Shown here piece after piece: positions 7,244 to 13,849 of a stretch of 13,849 nt of DNA. Made by a program: the position numbers and the translations under genes. The DNA is taken from positions 1-13,849 of the forward strand of contig JBMZFW010000029.1 of assembly GCA_049615605.1 (NCBI GenBank). Reading direction: 5' to 3'. The stretch comes from JAQWUY01 sp049615605. GTDB taxonomy: Bacteria; Pseudomonadota; Alphaproteobacteria; JAQWUY01. Within the stretch, counting starts at the first letter, position 1; each line of letters begins with the position of its first letter. A model generated the notes under the pieces. It did no database searches and was not told the origin of the DNA. It was given only the letters and a program-made list of their open reading frames with translations.

Positions 7244-8854
7244 TTACTTTGTTTTCTTTAATCGTGGTGGATTCCATTTTTGACCAGGAATAGCCGCGAA
7301 TAATTCTTTTGTATATTTTGCTTTTGGTTTGTTAAATATGTCTTTTGCAGAACCATATTCAACCAACTTACCTTTTTGCATTACACCGATATAATCCGAT
7401 ACCTGTGCGGCAACACATAAATCGTGCGTAATAAGTAATATTGATAAACCAAGCTTTGTTTGCAGTTCAGAGAATAATTCAAGTACGGTTTTTTGTACTG
7501 ATACATCAAGGGCTGATACTGCTTCGTCGGCAATTAATAAATCAGGTTCCATAGCAAGTGCCCTTGCCACACCGATTCTTTGTCTTTGACCCCCTGAAAA
7601 TTCGTGTGGTTTACGATACATTGCATCTTTTTTAAGACCAACGATTTCAAGAAGTTCTTCAGCCTTTTTATAAGCTTTAGCCTTTGGCATACCTTGTAAT
7701 ATTGGACCACGCGAAATGATGTATCCAACCGTATGCTTTGGATTTAATGAACCAAATGGATCTTGGAATACCATTTGAACTTTCTTGCGGGCTTTGATTA
7801 AATCCTTGCCTTTAAGTCCAAGGAAATCTTCACCTGATATTTTAACGGTACCGCTGTCTGCATCTTGCAGGCGAATTACCGTATTGGCAAATGATGATTT
7901 ACCAGAACCAGATTCCCCAACAATTGTAAGGAAAGAACCTTTTTGCATGGTAATTGAAATATTATCACATGCCTTAACAACACCACCGTATGTTTTGCAA
8001 AGTTTATTAACTTCCAATACATTTTCTTTGGTTGTTAATTTACGCTGTGTTTTAACCGTACGGCTTGGCACGGCGTCAATTAACTTTTTAGTGTATGCGT
8101 GCTTTGGTTTATTAAGAACTTCTTTTGCTGTGCCAAATTCAACCATAACACCATTTTCCATCACCGCAACCTTATCAGCAATATCGGCAACAACACCAAA
8201 ATCGTGGGTAATAAAGATAATACCGTTGTTGTGTTGGTATCTTAAATCATTAATTAAGCTTAAGATTTGTGCCTGTGATGTTACATCAAGTGCTGTTGTT
8301 GGTTCATCGGCAATTAAAATATCAGGTTCAAGCGCAAGTGCCATTGCAATAATTACCCTTTGACATTGACCGCCCGATAATTGGTGCGGGTACGAATTAT
8401 AAATTCGTTCAGGGGTTGGCATAAGCATTTCTTCTAATAACTTAATTGTTCTATCTTTCCAAGTTTCCTTTGGGAAGTCAGAATGGATTTCAAAGATTTC
8501 CTCAATCTGTTGTCCAATTGTATGGGCTGGATTAAGGGACGCCATTGGTTCTTGGAATATCATAGATATTCTGTTACCACGAAGTTTTGCAACTTCTTCT
8601 GGTGCCATTTTAACAATGTCTTTTCCTTCAAAATCAATTGAACCTTTGCTTACGGATAAACCTTTTGCAAGATATCCCATAATGGCTGATGAAAGAACTG
8701 ATTTACCAGAACCAGATTCACCAACGATACATAATATTTCATTACGCTTTAAATCAAAGGTCATATTTTTTGCAGCATACGGTCTGTCCGCACCCTTTGG
8801 CAAGGAAATAGACACATCTTTTACTTTTAATATTGTTTTATCTTTTTTAGTCAT
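7244..8854 (-). CDS. fused double ATPase of a peptide/nickel-type ABC importer (DppD-DppF fusion)
   Basis: At 536 residues this carries two complete nucleotide-binding domains of the Dpp/Opp family, so one gene supplies both ATPase halves at the inner face of the membrane. Domain 1 has Walker A GESGSGKS (45-52), Q-loop QEP (about 101), signature LSGGQ (159-163), Walker B ILIADEP (179-185) and switch His217. Domain 2 has GESGSGKS (313-320), QDP (about 364), signature FSGGQ (419-423), LLIADEA (439-445) and His477. Both domains look catalytically intact. Domain 2 departs slightly from consensus, with Phe in the signature and Ala for Pro after Walker B. GGGGGAT precedes the ATG, and the gene starts 13 bases after the DppC-like stop. 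It is the last gene of the operon. The cargo is not readable from the ATPase. Confidence 0.95.
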   Translation of the reverse strand: MTKKDKTILKVKDVSISLPKGADRPYAAKNMTFDLKRNEILCIVGESGSGKSVLSSAIMGYLAKGLSVSKGSIDFEGKDIVKMAPEEVAKLRGNRISMIFQEPMASLNPAHTIGQQIEEIFEIHSDFPKETWKDRTIKLLEEMLMPTPERIYNSYPHQLSGGQCQRVIIAMALALEPDILIADEPTTALDVTSQAQILSLINDLRYQHNNGIIFITHDFGVVADIADKVAVMENGVMVEFGTAKEVLNKPKHAYTKKLIDAVPSRTVKTQRKLTTKENVLEVNKLCKTYGGVVKACDNISITMQKGSFLTIVGESGSGKSSFANTVIRLQDADSGTVKISGEDFLGLKGKDLIKARKKVQMVFQDPFGSLNPKHTVGYIISRGPILQGMPKAKAYKKAEELLEIVGLKKDAMYRKPHEFSGGQRQRIGVARALAMEPDLLIADEAVSALDVSVQKTVLELFSELQTKLGLSILLITHDLCVAAQVSDYIGVMQKGKLVEYGSAKDIFNKPKAKYTKELFAAIPGQKWNPPRLKKTK

Positions 8855-8867
8855 ATTATCCCCCTAT

Positions 8868-9713
8868 TTATCTTTTCATTGAAACTTCGCGCAAGCCATC
8901 GGCAAGAAGGTTAAGACCTAATACCAGTGTAGAAATAGCAAGTGCTGGTGGAATAATTAAATGTGGAAATGCAATCGCAAGTGCTTTACCTTGCGAAATC
9001 ATACTTCCCCAGTCTGGTGTTGGCGGTGCAAGACCAAGACCTAAGAAGCCAAGTGTACCAATCATAATCGCTGTATAACCATAACGAAGACAAGCATCTA
9101 CGATTAATGGGCCAGTGGCATTTGGTAAAATTTCTTTTAACATAATTGAAATGTCGCTCTCACCACGGGTAATTGCGGCTTGGACAAAGTCTTGTGTTTT
9201 TACATCCATTACAACCGCACGCACAAGACGGAAAGTCATTGGGGCTGAACTGAATGTTACGGCAACAACGATGTTCACACCTGAACCACCGCCCATTGAC
9301 ACGATTACAATTACAAATAATACAAGTACTGGGAATGCTAATATTGAATTGGCAATAAATGACATCACCGTATCAATCCAACCGCGGTAATAACCGGCAA
9401 TAACACCAAGTATAATACCAATGCTGTAAGAAACAGCAATCGCAATAGTTGACCAAATAACAACAATTCTAGCGCCATATATTATGCGTGAAAATACATC
9501 ACGCCCTAATTGGTCAGCACCAAATATTAATAAATTACCATCAACAACAGACATTGGTTTTGCGTATGCCTTGAATGTATCATTTGAACCAAAAGGTGCA
9601 ATCCATTCAGCAAACACCGCAATAAATAACCAACCGAATGTAAATATAAATCCGACTACAGCCGCAGGGTTTTTTAGGAATTTAACTAATTTTGTATCTG
9701 CTTTGTTACTCAT
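8868..9713 (-). CDS. ABC transporter inner-membrane permease, DppC-like
   Basis: This 281-residue permease pairs with the DppB-like one. An N-terminal helix (about 17-37) precedes a periplasmic loop carrying the family motif FGADQLGRDVFSR near 64-76. Several further helices follow, then the cytoplasmic EAA-type loop that docks on the ATPase (DFVQAAITRGESDISIMLKE) and a last helix before GLREVSMKR. The frame is open further upstream to 9818, but I place the start at 9713. There ATG follows a strong GGGGGGAAG ribosome binding site and overlaps the upstream permease stop as TAATG. The 35 extra upstream residues are Cys-rich and read antiparallel to no known domain; they are the out-of-frame end of the neighbour. 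Coupled translation with the DppB-like gene is likely. Confidence 0.93.
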   Translation of the reverse strand: MSNKADTKLVKFLKNPAAVVGFIFTFGWLFIAVFAEWIAPFGSNDTFKAYAKPMSVVDGNLLIFGADQLGRDVFSRIIYGARIVVIWSTIAIAVSYSIGIILGVIAGYYRGWIDTVMSFIANSILAFPVLVLFVIVIVSMGGGSGVNIVVAVTFSSAPMTFRLVRAVVMDVKTQDFVQAAITRGESDISIMLKEILPNATGPLIVDACLRYGYTAIMIGTLGFLGLGLAPPTPDWGSMISQGKALAIAFPHLIIPPALAISTLVLGLNLLADGLREVSMKR

Positions 9714-10657
9714 TATTCTTCCCCCCCAGTGAATGTAATTTTTGGATTTAATACTACATATGCAACATCCGATATTAATTGTGTTGCAACAACAACAATT
9801 ACGGAAATCATTGCACATGCTTCAATTAAGAATATATCGTTTGCAAGTGATGCTTTTAACAGTAAATCACCGAAACCTTTGTATGCAAAGTATGTTTCTA
9901 CTACTACTACGCCTGATAACAACCATGGAATTTGAAGCATAATTGCTGTAAATGGTGCAATCATTGAATTCCTTAGTGCGTGTTTAAATACAACACGCCA
10001 GTATGGAACACCTTTCATAAAGGCTGTTCTTACGTAGTGCGTTTGCATTACTTCTGCCATTGATGCACGCGTCATTCTTGTTAAATAACCTTTGGCATAA
10101 AGACTTAATACCAATGTTGGTAAAATAAGCTCTAACCAACTGAAACCAGAAATCATTGAAGATGTACCTGGTAACCATTTAAGTGTGAAAACGAAGATGA
10201 AGCTCATCAATACGGCTGATGCATAATCAGGAACTGATGTTGTGAAAATTGAAAATACCGATACAAAGCGGTCAATTAACGAACCTTCTTTGATACCAGC
10301 AATAACACCAAGTAGTAATGAAACTGGGACTAAGAACAATAATGCTGCCCCCGTTAACATACCTGTATTACCAAGGCGTAACATTACAAGTTCATAAACT
10401 GGTGTTTGGAATAATAAAGAATCCCCCCATTCACCACGGAAAAAGTTTATCAACCACATAAAGTACCTTTGGAAAAATGGCTCTCTAAAACCATTTTCAA
10501 CCAGCCATAATTCACGCTGTTCAACACTAGAATATTGGCCAAGTACTGTTATTGCCAATGCTTCTACATTTGATTCTAGCATTACAAATAATAAAAACGA
10601 AACCGTTATCATCATCAATAAAGTAATGCCTAATCTTTTTAATAAGAATTCTTTCAT
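9713..10657 (-). CDS. ABC transporter inner-membrane permease, DppB-like
   Basis: This 314-residue protein has the usual DppB layout. One N-terminal helix (about 8-28) precedes a long periplasmic segment with the family pattern FMWLINFFRGEWGDSLLFQTPV near 66-87, and about five further helices follow. The cytoplasmic EAA loop HYVRTAFMKGVPYWRVVFKHALRNS docks on the ATPase. It forms the channel with the DppC-like permease, whose start codon overlaps its stop. A 107-base gap with a predicted promoter separates it from the upstream epimerase gene, so the membrane genes may have their own transcript as well as read-through. The cargo is inferred only from context: a betaine or modified amino acid rather than a true peptide is possible. 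Confidence 0.94.
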   Translation of the reverse strand: MKEFLLKRLGITLLMMITVSFLLFVMLESNVEALAITVLGQYSSVEQRELWLVENGFREPFFQRYFMWLINFFRGEWGDSLLFQTPVYELVMLRLGNTGMLTGAALLFLVPVSLLLGVIAGIKEGSLIDRFVSVFSIFTTSVPDYASAVLMSFIFVFTLKWLPGTSSMISGFSWLELILPTLVLSLYAKGYLTRMTRASMAEVMQTHYVRTAFMKGVPYWRVVFKHALRNSMIAPFTAIMLQIPWLLSGVVVVETYFAYKGFGDLLLKASLANDIFLIEACAMISVIVVVATQLISDVAYVVLNPKITFTGGEE

Positions 10658-10692
10658 ATCTCTACTCTCTGTTTATATTATTATTGCTTATA

Positions 10693-10721
10693 ATCATAAC
10701 ATTTTTAGAAGCTGTTAACAA
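10693..10721 (-). promoter_or_regulatory. predicted internal promoter before the permease genes
   Basis: On the minus strand TTGTTA (10721-10716) and TATGAT (10698-10693, five of six) are exactly 17 bases apart. They lie inside the 107-base gap between the epimerase and DppB-like genes. Confidence 0.45.
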
Positions 10722-10764
10722 GCAAACCGATATTTTTTTTTAATCATGCCAACTTAACAAAAAA

Positions 10765-11868
10765 TCAACCCCAAACAGCAACTGGTTCCCCAAGTGTTTC
10801 ACGATTAATATTTAAGCCAAGACCTGGCTTACCAGTTAATGGTACGCAGCCATTTTCAATACCGTTGTATGTGTCGCTATACCTTACTTTGTGGTAATCT
10901 GTTGATACCCAACATCCACGGAAATTCTTTGCAGGAATCGTTTTACCAATATGTGCCGTTGCCGTGTGAACAATATCCCCACCCCAACAATCATCAGTTG
11001 ATAATAAAAAGCCAGAATTAATACATAAATCACGAACCATACGCATTTGTGTAATACCGCCCATACGCGACATCTTCATACCAAAACCAATAGCAAAACC
11101 ATCGCTAATTGCACGCATAACCTCACTTATTGAAGTCATATTTTCATCAAGCAATAATGGGTGACTTAATTGTGGCGCGACCTTTTTATTTTCTTCATAA
11201 GTACGACAAGGCTGTTCAATGTAAAAATCAATATCCCTTAATGCATTTGACAAGCGGATTGTTTGTTCAGGTGTCCATCCACGATTAGCATCTGAATATA
11301 TTTTATCGCCTGGTGACATTACTTCGTTTACTTTGCGGATTCTTGCGATATCTTCGTCAATAGTTTCCCCGCCAAGTTTTAATTGCCATCTTGTCAATCC
11401 ATTTTTAGATTGTTCTTTGACAACATTTGCTGCTTCATCAGGGCTAACTAATGAAATAGCATAATATGATGGTACTTTGTCTAGTCTTGCACCACCAAGT
11501 AATTCATATATTGGCATGTTAAATGCCTGCCCCATAATATCCCATAACGCAATATCAATTGGTGATTTTGATGAATTATGTCCATCAAGAACATTGTTCA
11601 TAATATCATTAATTGTACCGATATGTAATGGGTTTTGTCCAATTAAATATGGTGCCATTAATGAAATAGCCGTTCTGTGACCTTCTGGAAATTCAGGTTG
11701 ATATACAGAACCAAGTGGACAAACTTCCCCATAACCTGTGATTCCTGTGTCTGTTGTAATAGCAACTACTGTGCTGTCCATTTTATCTAGCTTAACCATA
11801 GACATTTCATAACCACCATCTTTTAATGGTATGTCTATTTTAAACATTTCAATTTTTACGATTTTCAT
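10765..11868 (-). CDS. hpbD: enolase-superfamily epimerase, HpbD-like (proline/4-hydroxyproline betaine 2-epimerase)
   Basis: This 367-residue protein is of the mandelate racemase/muconate lactonizing enzyme type. HpbD inverts C2 of 4-hydroxyproline betaine or proline betaine by 1,1-proton transfer in the cytoplasm. Likely catalytic lysines lie on opposite faces: Lys164 (WQLKLGG) and Lys265 (GFGMKMSRMGG). Mg ligands are Asp193 (SDANRGW), Glu218 (IEQPC) and Asp241 (LLLDEN). The segments PSYYAISLVSPDEAA, DANRGWT, DGFAIGFGMKMSRMGG and TDDCWGGDIV closely match remembered HpbD from Pelagibaca. Asp292 and Trp320 coincide with the residues recalled to hold the quaternary ammonium there. AGGAA precedes the ATG. 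The gene sits between the binding-protein and permease genes. cis-3-Hydroxyproline dehydratase is the nearest alternative, but looks less similar. Confidence 0.83.
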   Translation of the reverse strand: MKIVKIEMFKIDIPLKDGGYEMSMVKLDKMDSTVVAITTDTGITGYGEVCPLGSVYQPEFPEGHRTAISLMAPYLIGQNPLHIGTINDIMNNVLDGHNSSKSPIDIALWDIMGQAFNMPIYELLGGARLDKVPSYYAISLVSPDEAANVVKEQSKNGLTRWQLKLGGETIDEDIARIRKVNEVMSPGDKIYSDANRGWTPEQTIRLSNALRDIDFYIEQPCRTYEENKKVAPQLSHPLLLDENMTSISEVMRAISDGFAIGFGMKMSRMGGITQMRMVRDLCINSGFLLSTDDCWGGDIVHTATAHIGKTIPAKNFRGCWVSTDYHKVRYSDTYNGIENGCVPLTGKPGLGLNINRETLGEPVAVWG

Positions 11869-11903
11869 TTTGTTTTTCCTACTTATTGCCTTATTAAGAT
11901 AAT

Positions 11904-11942
11904 AAAAAAGCAGTGAGTAAAATTAATTAGCCACTGCTTTTT
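11904..11942 (-). terminator. hairpin (leaky terminator) between binding-protein and epimerase genes
   Basis: On the minus strand GCAGTG (11937-11932) pairs with CACTGC (11915-11910), extended by flanking A/T pairs around a 16-base loop and followed by six T residues. It lies 18 bases past the binding-protein stop, a common way to make more binding protein than membrane parts. The larger loop makes full termination less certain. Its T tract and flanks make it partly symmetrical. Confidence 0.65.
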
Positions 11943-11960
11943 ATTAACATTTAAAATGTA

Positions 11961-13586
11961 TTACTTAAAGTAAACACTCGTGAATGCAATGTAGTTTTGT
12001 GGGTGTTTTACAAAGTTACCCACTTTATTAGACGCTGCAGTCATTTGTTTCTTAAAGTGTGGTTGTACTAAGATAGCATCATCATAGATAATTGAATCTA
12101 CAACCTTAGCAGCTTTTGTACGTTCTTTAACGTCCGCAATTGCAGAAGCCTTAGCTAACGCTTTATCAAACTTCTTGCTTGCATAACCACTTTCGTTCCA
12201 TGGCATACCTGATTTGTATGCAAGGTTCCATACCATTACACCTAATGGACGGTGACCCCACATTGTAATCGCCATACCAGCTGTATTCCATACATCCCAG
12301 TATTTAGCCGATGGTACAACTTTAATTTTAAGTTTAATGCCAACTGGCGCAAGTTGTCTTTGTAATACTTGCAGTAAATCCTGTTGGTATGCACCTTCTG
12401 TGTTACCAGTTGTTGCTTCAATAGTAAGACCATTTGGGTAACCCGCTTCTTTAAGTAAGCGTTTTGCCTTTTTGTAATCTTGTTTGTGACCATTGTAGCC
12501 TGGGTATTCAGGGTGTACAGATGAAATGTGAGTGTTTTGACCCGGAGAAGCCAATCCACGCATTACATCTTGACAGTATGGTGTTTGGTCTGTACATGCA
12601 AGAATAGCTTGACGAAGTTTTTTGTTGTCAAACGGCTTTGCATTTACATTCATACGCATAACGTCTGTTGTTGCTGAATCAGCGTCAATAATTTTCACAT
12701 TAGGTGCTGTTTTTAAGATATCAACATCTGTTGCGTTAATTACATATACTGCATCAACCTGACCAGAAATAAGTGCCGCAACACCTGTTTCAGTTTTGTT
12801 ACCTAAATCAGTAAGAATGATTTTATCTAAGTAAGCTTTCTTACCCCAATAGTTTTCATTGCGAACTAGTTCAGCGCGTTGACCAGTTTTGTGTGATTTC
12901 ATAATAAATGGACCAGTACCGATTGGGTTCTTTGCCCAGTCTGTTGAACCATCAAATGATTTGTGTAACATCGCTGTTGGATAGTTATAAAAGTTTTCAG
13001 GAATAGCAAGAACCGCTACTTTTAATTTGAAAGTAATTTCATAATCACCGTTAAGCTTAATTGATTTTACATCATTAAATAATGCTTTGTTTGAAGACTT
13101 AGAGTTATCAGCTTTCCAACGTTCAACATTACGCTTTACATCGTGTGCTGTAAACTTATCACCATTGTGCCATTTAACATCTTTACGGATTTTAAATGTC
13201 CAAGTTTTTAAGTCCTTAGATACTTTCCAGCTTTTTGCTAAACCAGGGCGTGTAATACCATCAACACCAGTTACACATAAGTAATCACATACATTGGCAC
13301 CAATTTGTGCTTGTTCAAATGTAATCCAGTTTGCTGGATCAGAAGTTTCAAGTACTTGTAATGCATAGCGTAAAGTACCACCTTTTTTACCAGCAGCTTC
13401 CGCATCAGTTGGCATTGCAATACCTGCTAATGAATAAGCAGATGCAGCTGTTACGCCAAGTAATGTAGCTGTGCGTAAGAATTCACGACGGTCAATTTCA
13501 CCATCACGACATTCTTTAGCCATTTTTTCAATAGCTTCATTGTGAGATGTATCACCCATTAATGTTTTTATTTCGTGTTTTGTCAT
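11961..13586 (-). CDS. Tat-exported family 5 extracellular solute-binding protein
   Basis: At 541 residues this is the periplasmic receptor of the adjacent Dpp-type importer. A 32-residue polar lead precedes the twin-arginine motif DRREFL (32-37). A hydrophobic stretch (about 39-57) and a likely cleavage after DAEA (about 64) follow, so export is by Tat. That layout is common among alphaproteobacterial homologues. The mature part is a typical SBP_bac_5 domain: GGTLRYALQVLETSDPANW near 69-87, a LAKSWKVSKDLKTWTFKIRKDVKWHNGD block near 121-148, and GTGPFIM in the middle. AAAGGAG lies about 11 bases upstream of ATG 13586. It is the first gene of the operon and is followed by a hairpin. Ligand is unknown; the HpbD-like gene right after it suggests a cyclic betaine or related amino-acid derivative. 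Confidence 0.94.
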   Translation of the reverse strand: MTKHEIKTLMGDTSHNEAIEKMAKECRDGEIDRREFLRTATLLGVTAASAYSLAGIAMPTDAEAAGKKGGTLRYALQVLETSDPANWITFEQAQIGANVCDYLCVTGVDGITRPGLAKSWKVSKDLKTWTFKIRKDVKWHNGDKFTAHDVKRNVERWKADNSKSSNKALFNDVKSIKLNGDYEITFKLKVAVLAIPENFYNYPTAMLHKSFDGSTDWAKNPIGTGPFIMKSHKTGQRAELVRNENYWGKKAYLDKIILTDLGNKTETGVAALISGQVDAVYVINATDVDILKTAPNVKIIDADSATTDVMRMNVNAKPFDNKKLRQAILACTDQTPYCQDVMRGLASPGQNTHISSVHPEYPGYNGHKQDYKKAKRLLKEAGYPNGLTIEATTGNTEGAYQQDLLQVLQRQLAPVGIKLKIKVVPSAKYWDVWNTAGMAITMWGHRPLGVMVWNLAYKSGMPWNESGYASKKFDKALAKASAIADVKERTKAAKVVDSIIYDDAILVQPHFKKQMTAASNKVGNFVKHPQNYIAFTSVYFK

Positions 13587-13680
13587 TATATTTAAGACTC
13601 CTTTGTTTTTTTTATTATAATCAGGCTTTATTTAGTGCCCAATTTATTTACGTTGTCATGTAAAAAATACTACCAACCTT

Positions 13681-13713
13681 AAAATTGAAACACATTTGTA
13701 AACACTTTGTCAA
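13681..13713 (-). promoter_or_regulatory. candidate promoter/operator of the transporter operon
   Basis: On the minus strand a consensus -35 TTGACA (13713-13708) is clear, but the -10 at 17 bases (TTTCAA) is poor. Two direct copies of GTGTTT-A/C-CAA-like sequence lie 13 bases apart just after the -35. Bases 13681-13692 (AAAATTGAAACA) match the 12-bp box of the mttB-like promoter with one mismatch. The leader to ATG 13586 would be about 90 bases. Confidence 0.35.
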
Positions 13714-13782
13714 ATAAATATAAGAAAAAAGTTTTTGAGTTTTTTGCAAAGGCTATTATTTTACTATATATTTTTTAGGATA

Positions 13783-13849
13783 ATGGTGCATAAAGCAAAA
13801 TCACTGGGTTTACTTTTAATCATAGCACTTTACATAAAAGCAATTGATT
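13783..13849 (+). CDS. start of an unrecognised gene (partial, runs off the window)
   Basis: An open frame of 22 codons starts at ATG 13783 (or GTG 13786, better spaced from AGGA at 13777-13780) and is cut by the window end. The visible residues (HKAKSLGLLLIIALYIKAID) are a short basic segment followed by a hydrophobic run, like a signal peptide or first membrane helix. A TATATA stretch at 13765-13770 could be its -10 element. It diverges from the binding-protein gene. No family can be named from so few residues. Confidence 0.4.
   Translation, partial: MVHKAKSLGLLLIIALYIKAID

Noticed and set aside
7785..8363. 192-codon + strand ORF antisense to the ATPase gene
   Set aside because: It is a shadow of conserved ATPase codons, with no recognisable domain or ribosome site. 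The same holds for the long antisense frame at 1125-1598 and similar short frames.
9713..9727. Run of seven G on the minus strand as a frameshift site fusing the two permeases
   Set aside because: A -1 slip would put the P-site codon on TGG with a mismatch, a +1 slip leads quickly to a stop, and the G run is fully explained as a Shine-Dalgarno sequence.
9714..9818. N-terminal extension of the DppC-like permease to 9818
   Set aside because: The extra 35 residues are Cys-rich, lie wholly within the upstream permease gene in another frame, and ATG 9713 has a strong ribosome site and TAATG coupling.

Overview
The window looks like a piece of an AT-rich alphaproteobacterial genome, probably from a marine, small-genome heterotroph. 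The signs are low G+C throughout including coding DNA, compact gene packing, and proteins that resemble DddP, HpbD, alphaproteobacterial MttB-like methyltransferases and Tat-exported solute-binding proteins. The lineage is inferred from recalled protein resemblance only; no marker gene is present.

Layout. Positions 1-502 hold the end of an unrecognised membrane-protein gene (+), a hairpin terminator, a small unknown gene (-) and a possible tiny membrane ORF (-). Positions 793-3033 (+) hold a DddP-like M24 metalloenzyme followed 12 bp later by a GcvA-type LysR regulator. Positions 3166-7135 (+) hold a GTG-initiated non-pyrrolysine MttB-family methyltransferase and a covalent-FAD dehydrogenase fused to a GcvT-like folate domain, ending in a strong terminator. 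Facing them, 13586-7244 (-) encodes a Tat-exported family 5 solute-binding protein, an HpbD-like enolase-superfamily epimerase, two DppB/DppC-type permeases and a fused double ATPase, ending in its own terminator. The two blocks converge at about 7180-7210. A new + strand gene appears to start at 13783 and runs off the end.

How the genes may work together (inference). They read as an import-and-demethylate module for an N-methylated osmolyte, with proline betaine or 4-hydroxyproline betaine the best guess. The ABC transporter would import it and the HpbD-like epimerase would interconvert its stereoisomers. The MttB-like enzyme would remove a methyl from the quaternary nitrogen. The FAD/GcvT enzyme would then oxidatively demethylate the tertiary amine and pass the carbon to tetrahydrofolate. 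The DddP-like enzyme would add dimethylsulfoniopropionate (DMSP) cleavage, or an unknown step on an analogous zwitterion. The LysR protein is the obvious regulator. The promoter regions of all three main transcription units share a 12-bp AAAATTGATACA-like element, and the mttB-like promoter also has a textbook LysR T-N11-A dyad near -66. No corrinoid protein, corrinoid reactivase, Rieske demethylase or acrylate-handling gene is in the window, so the scheme is incomplete here.
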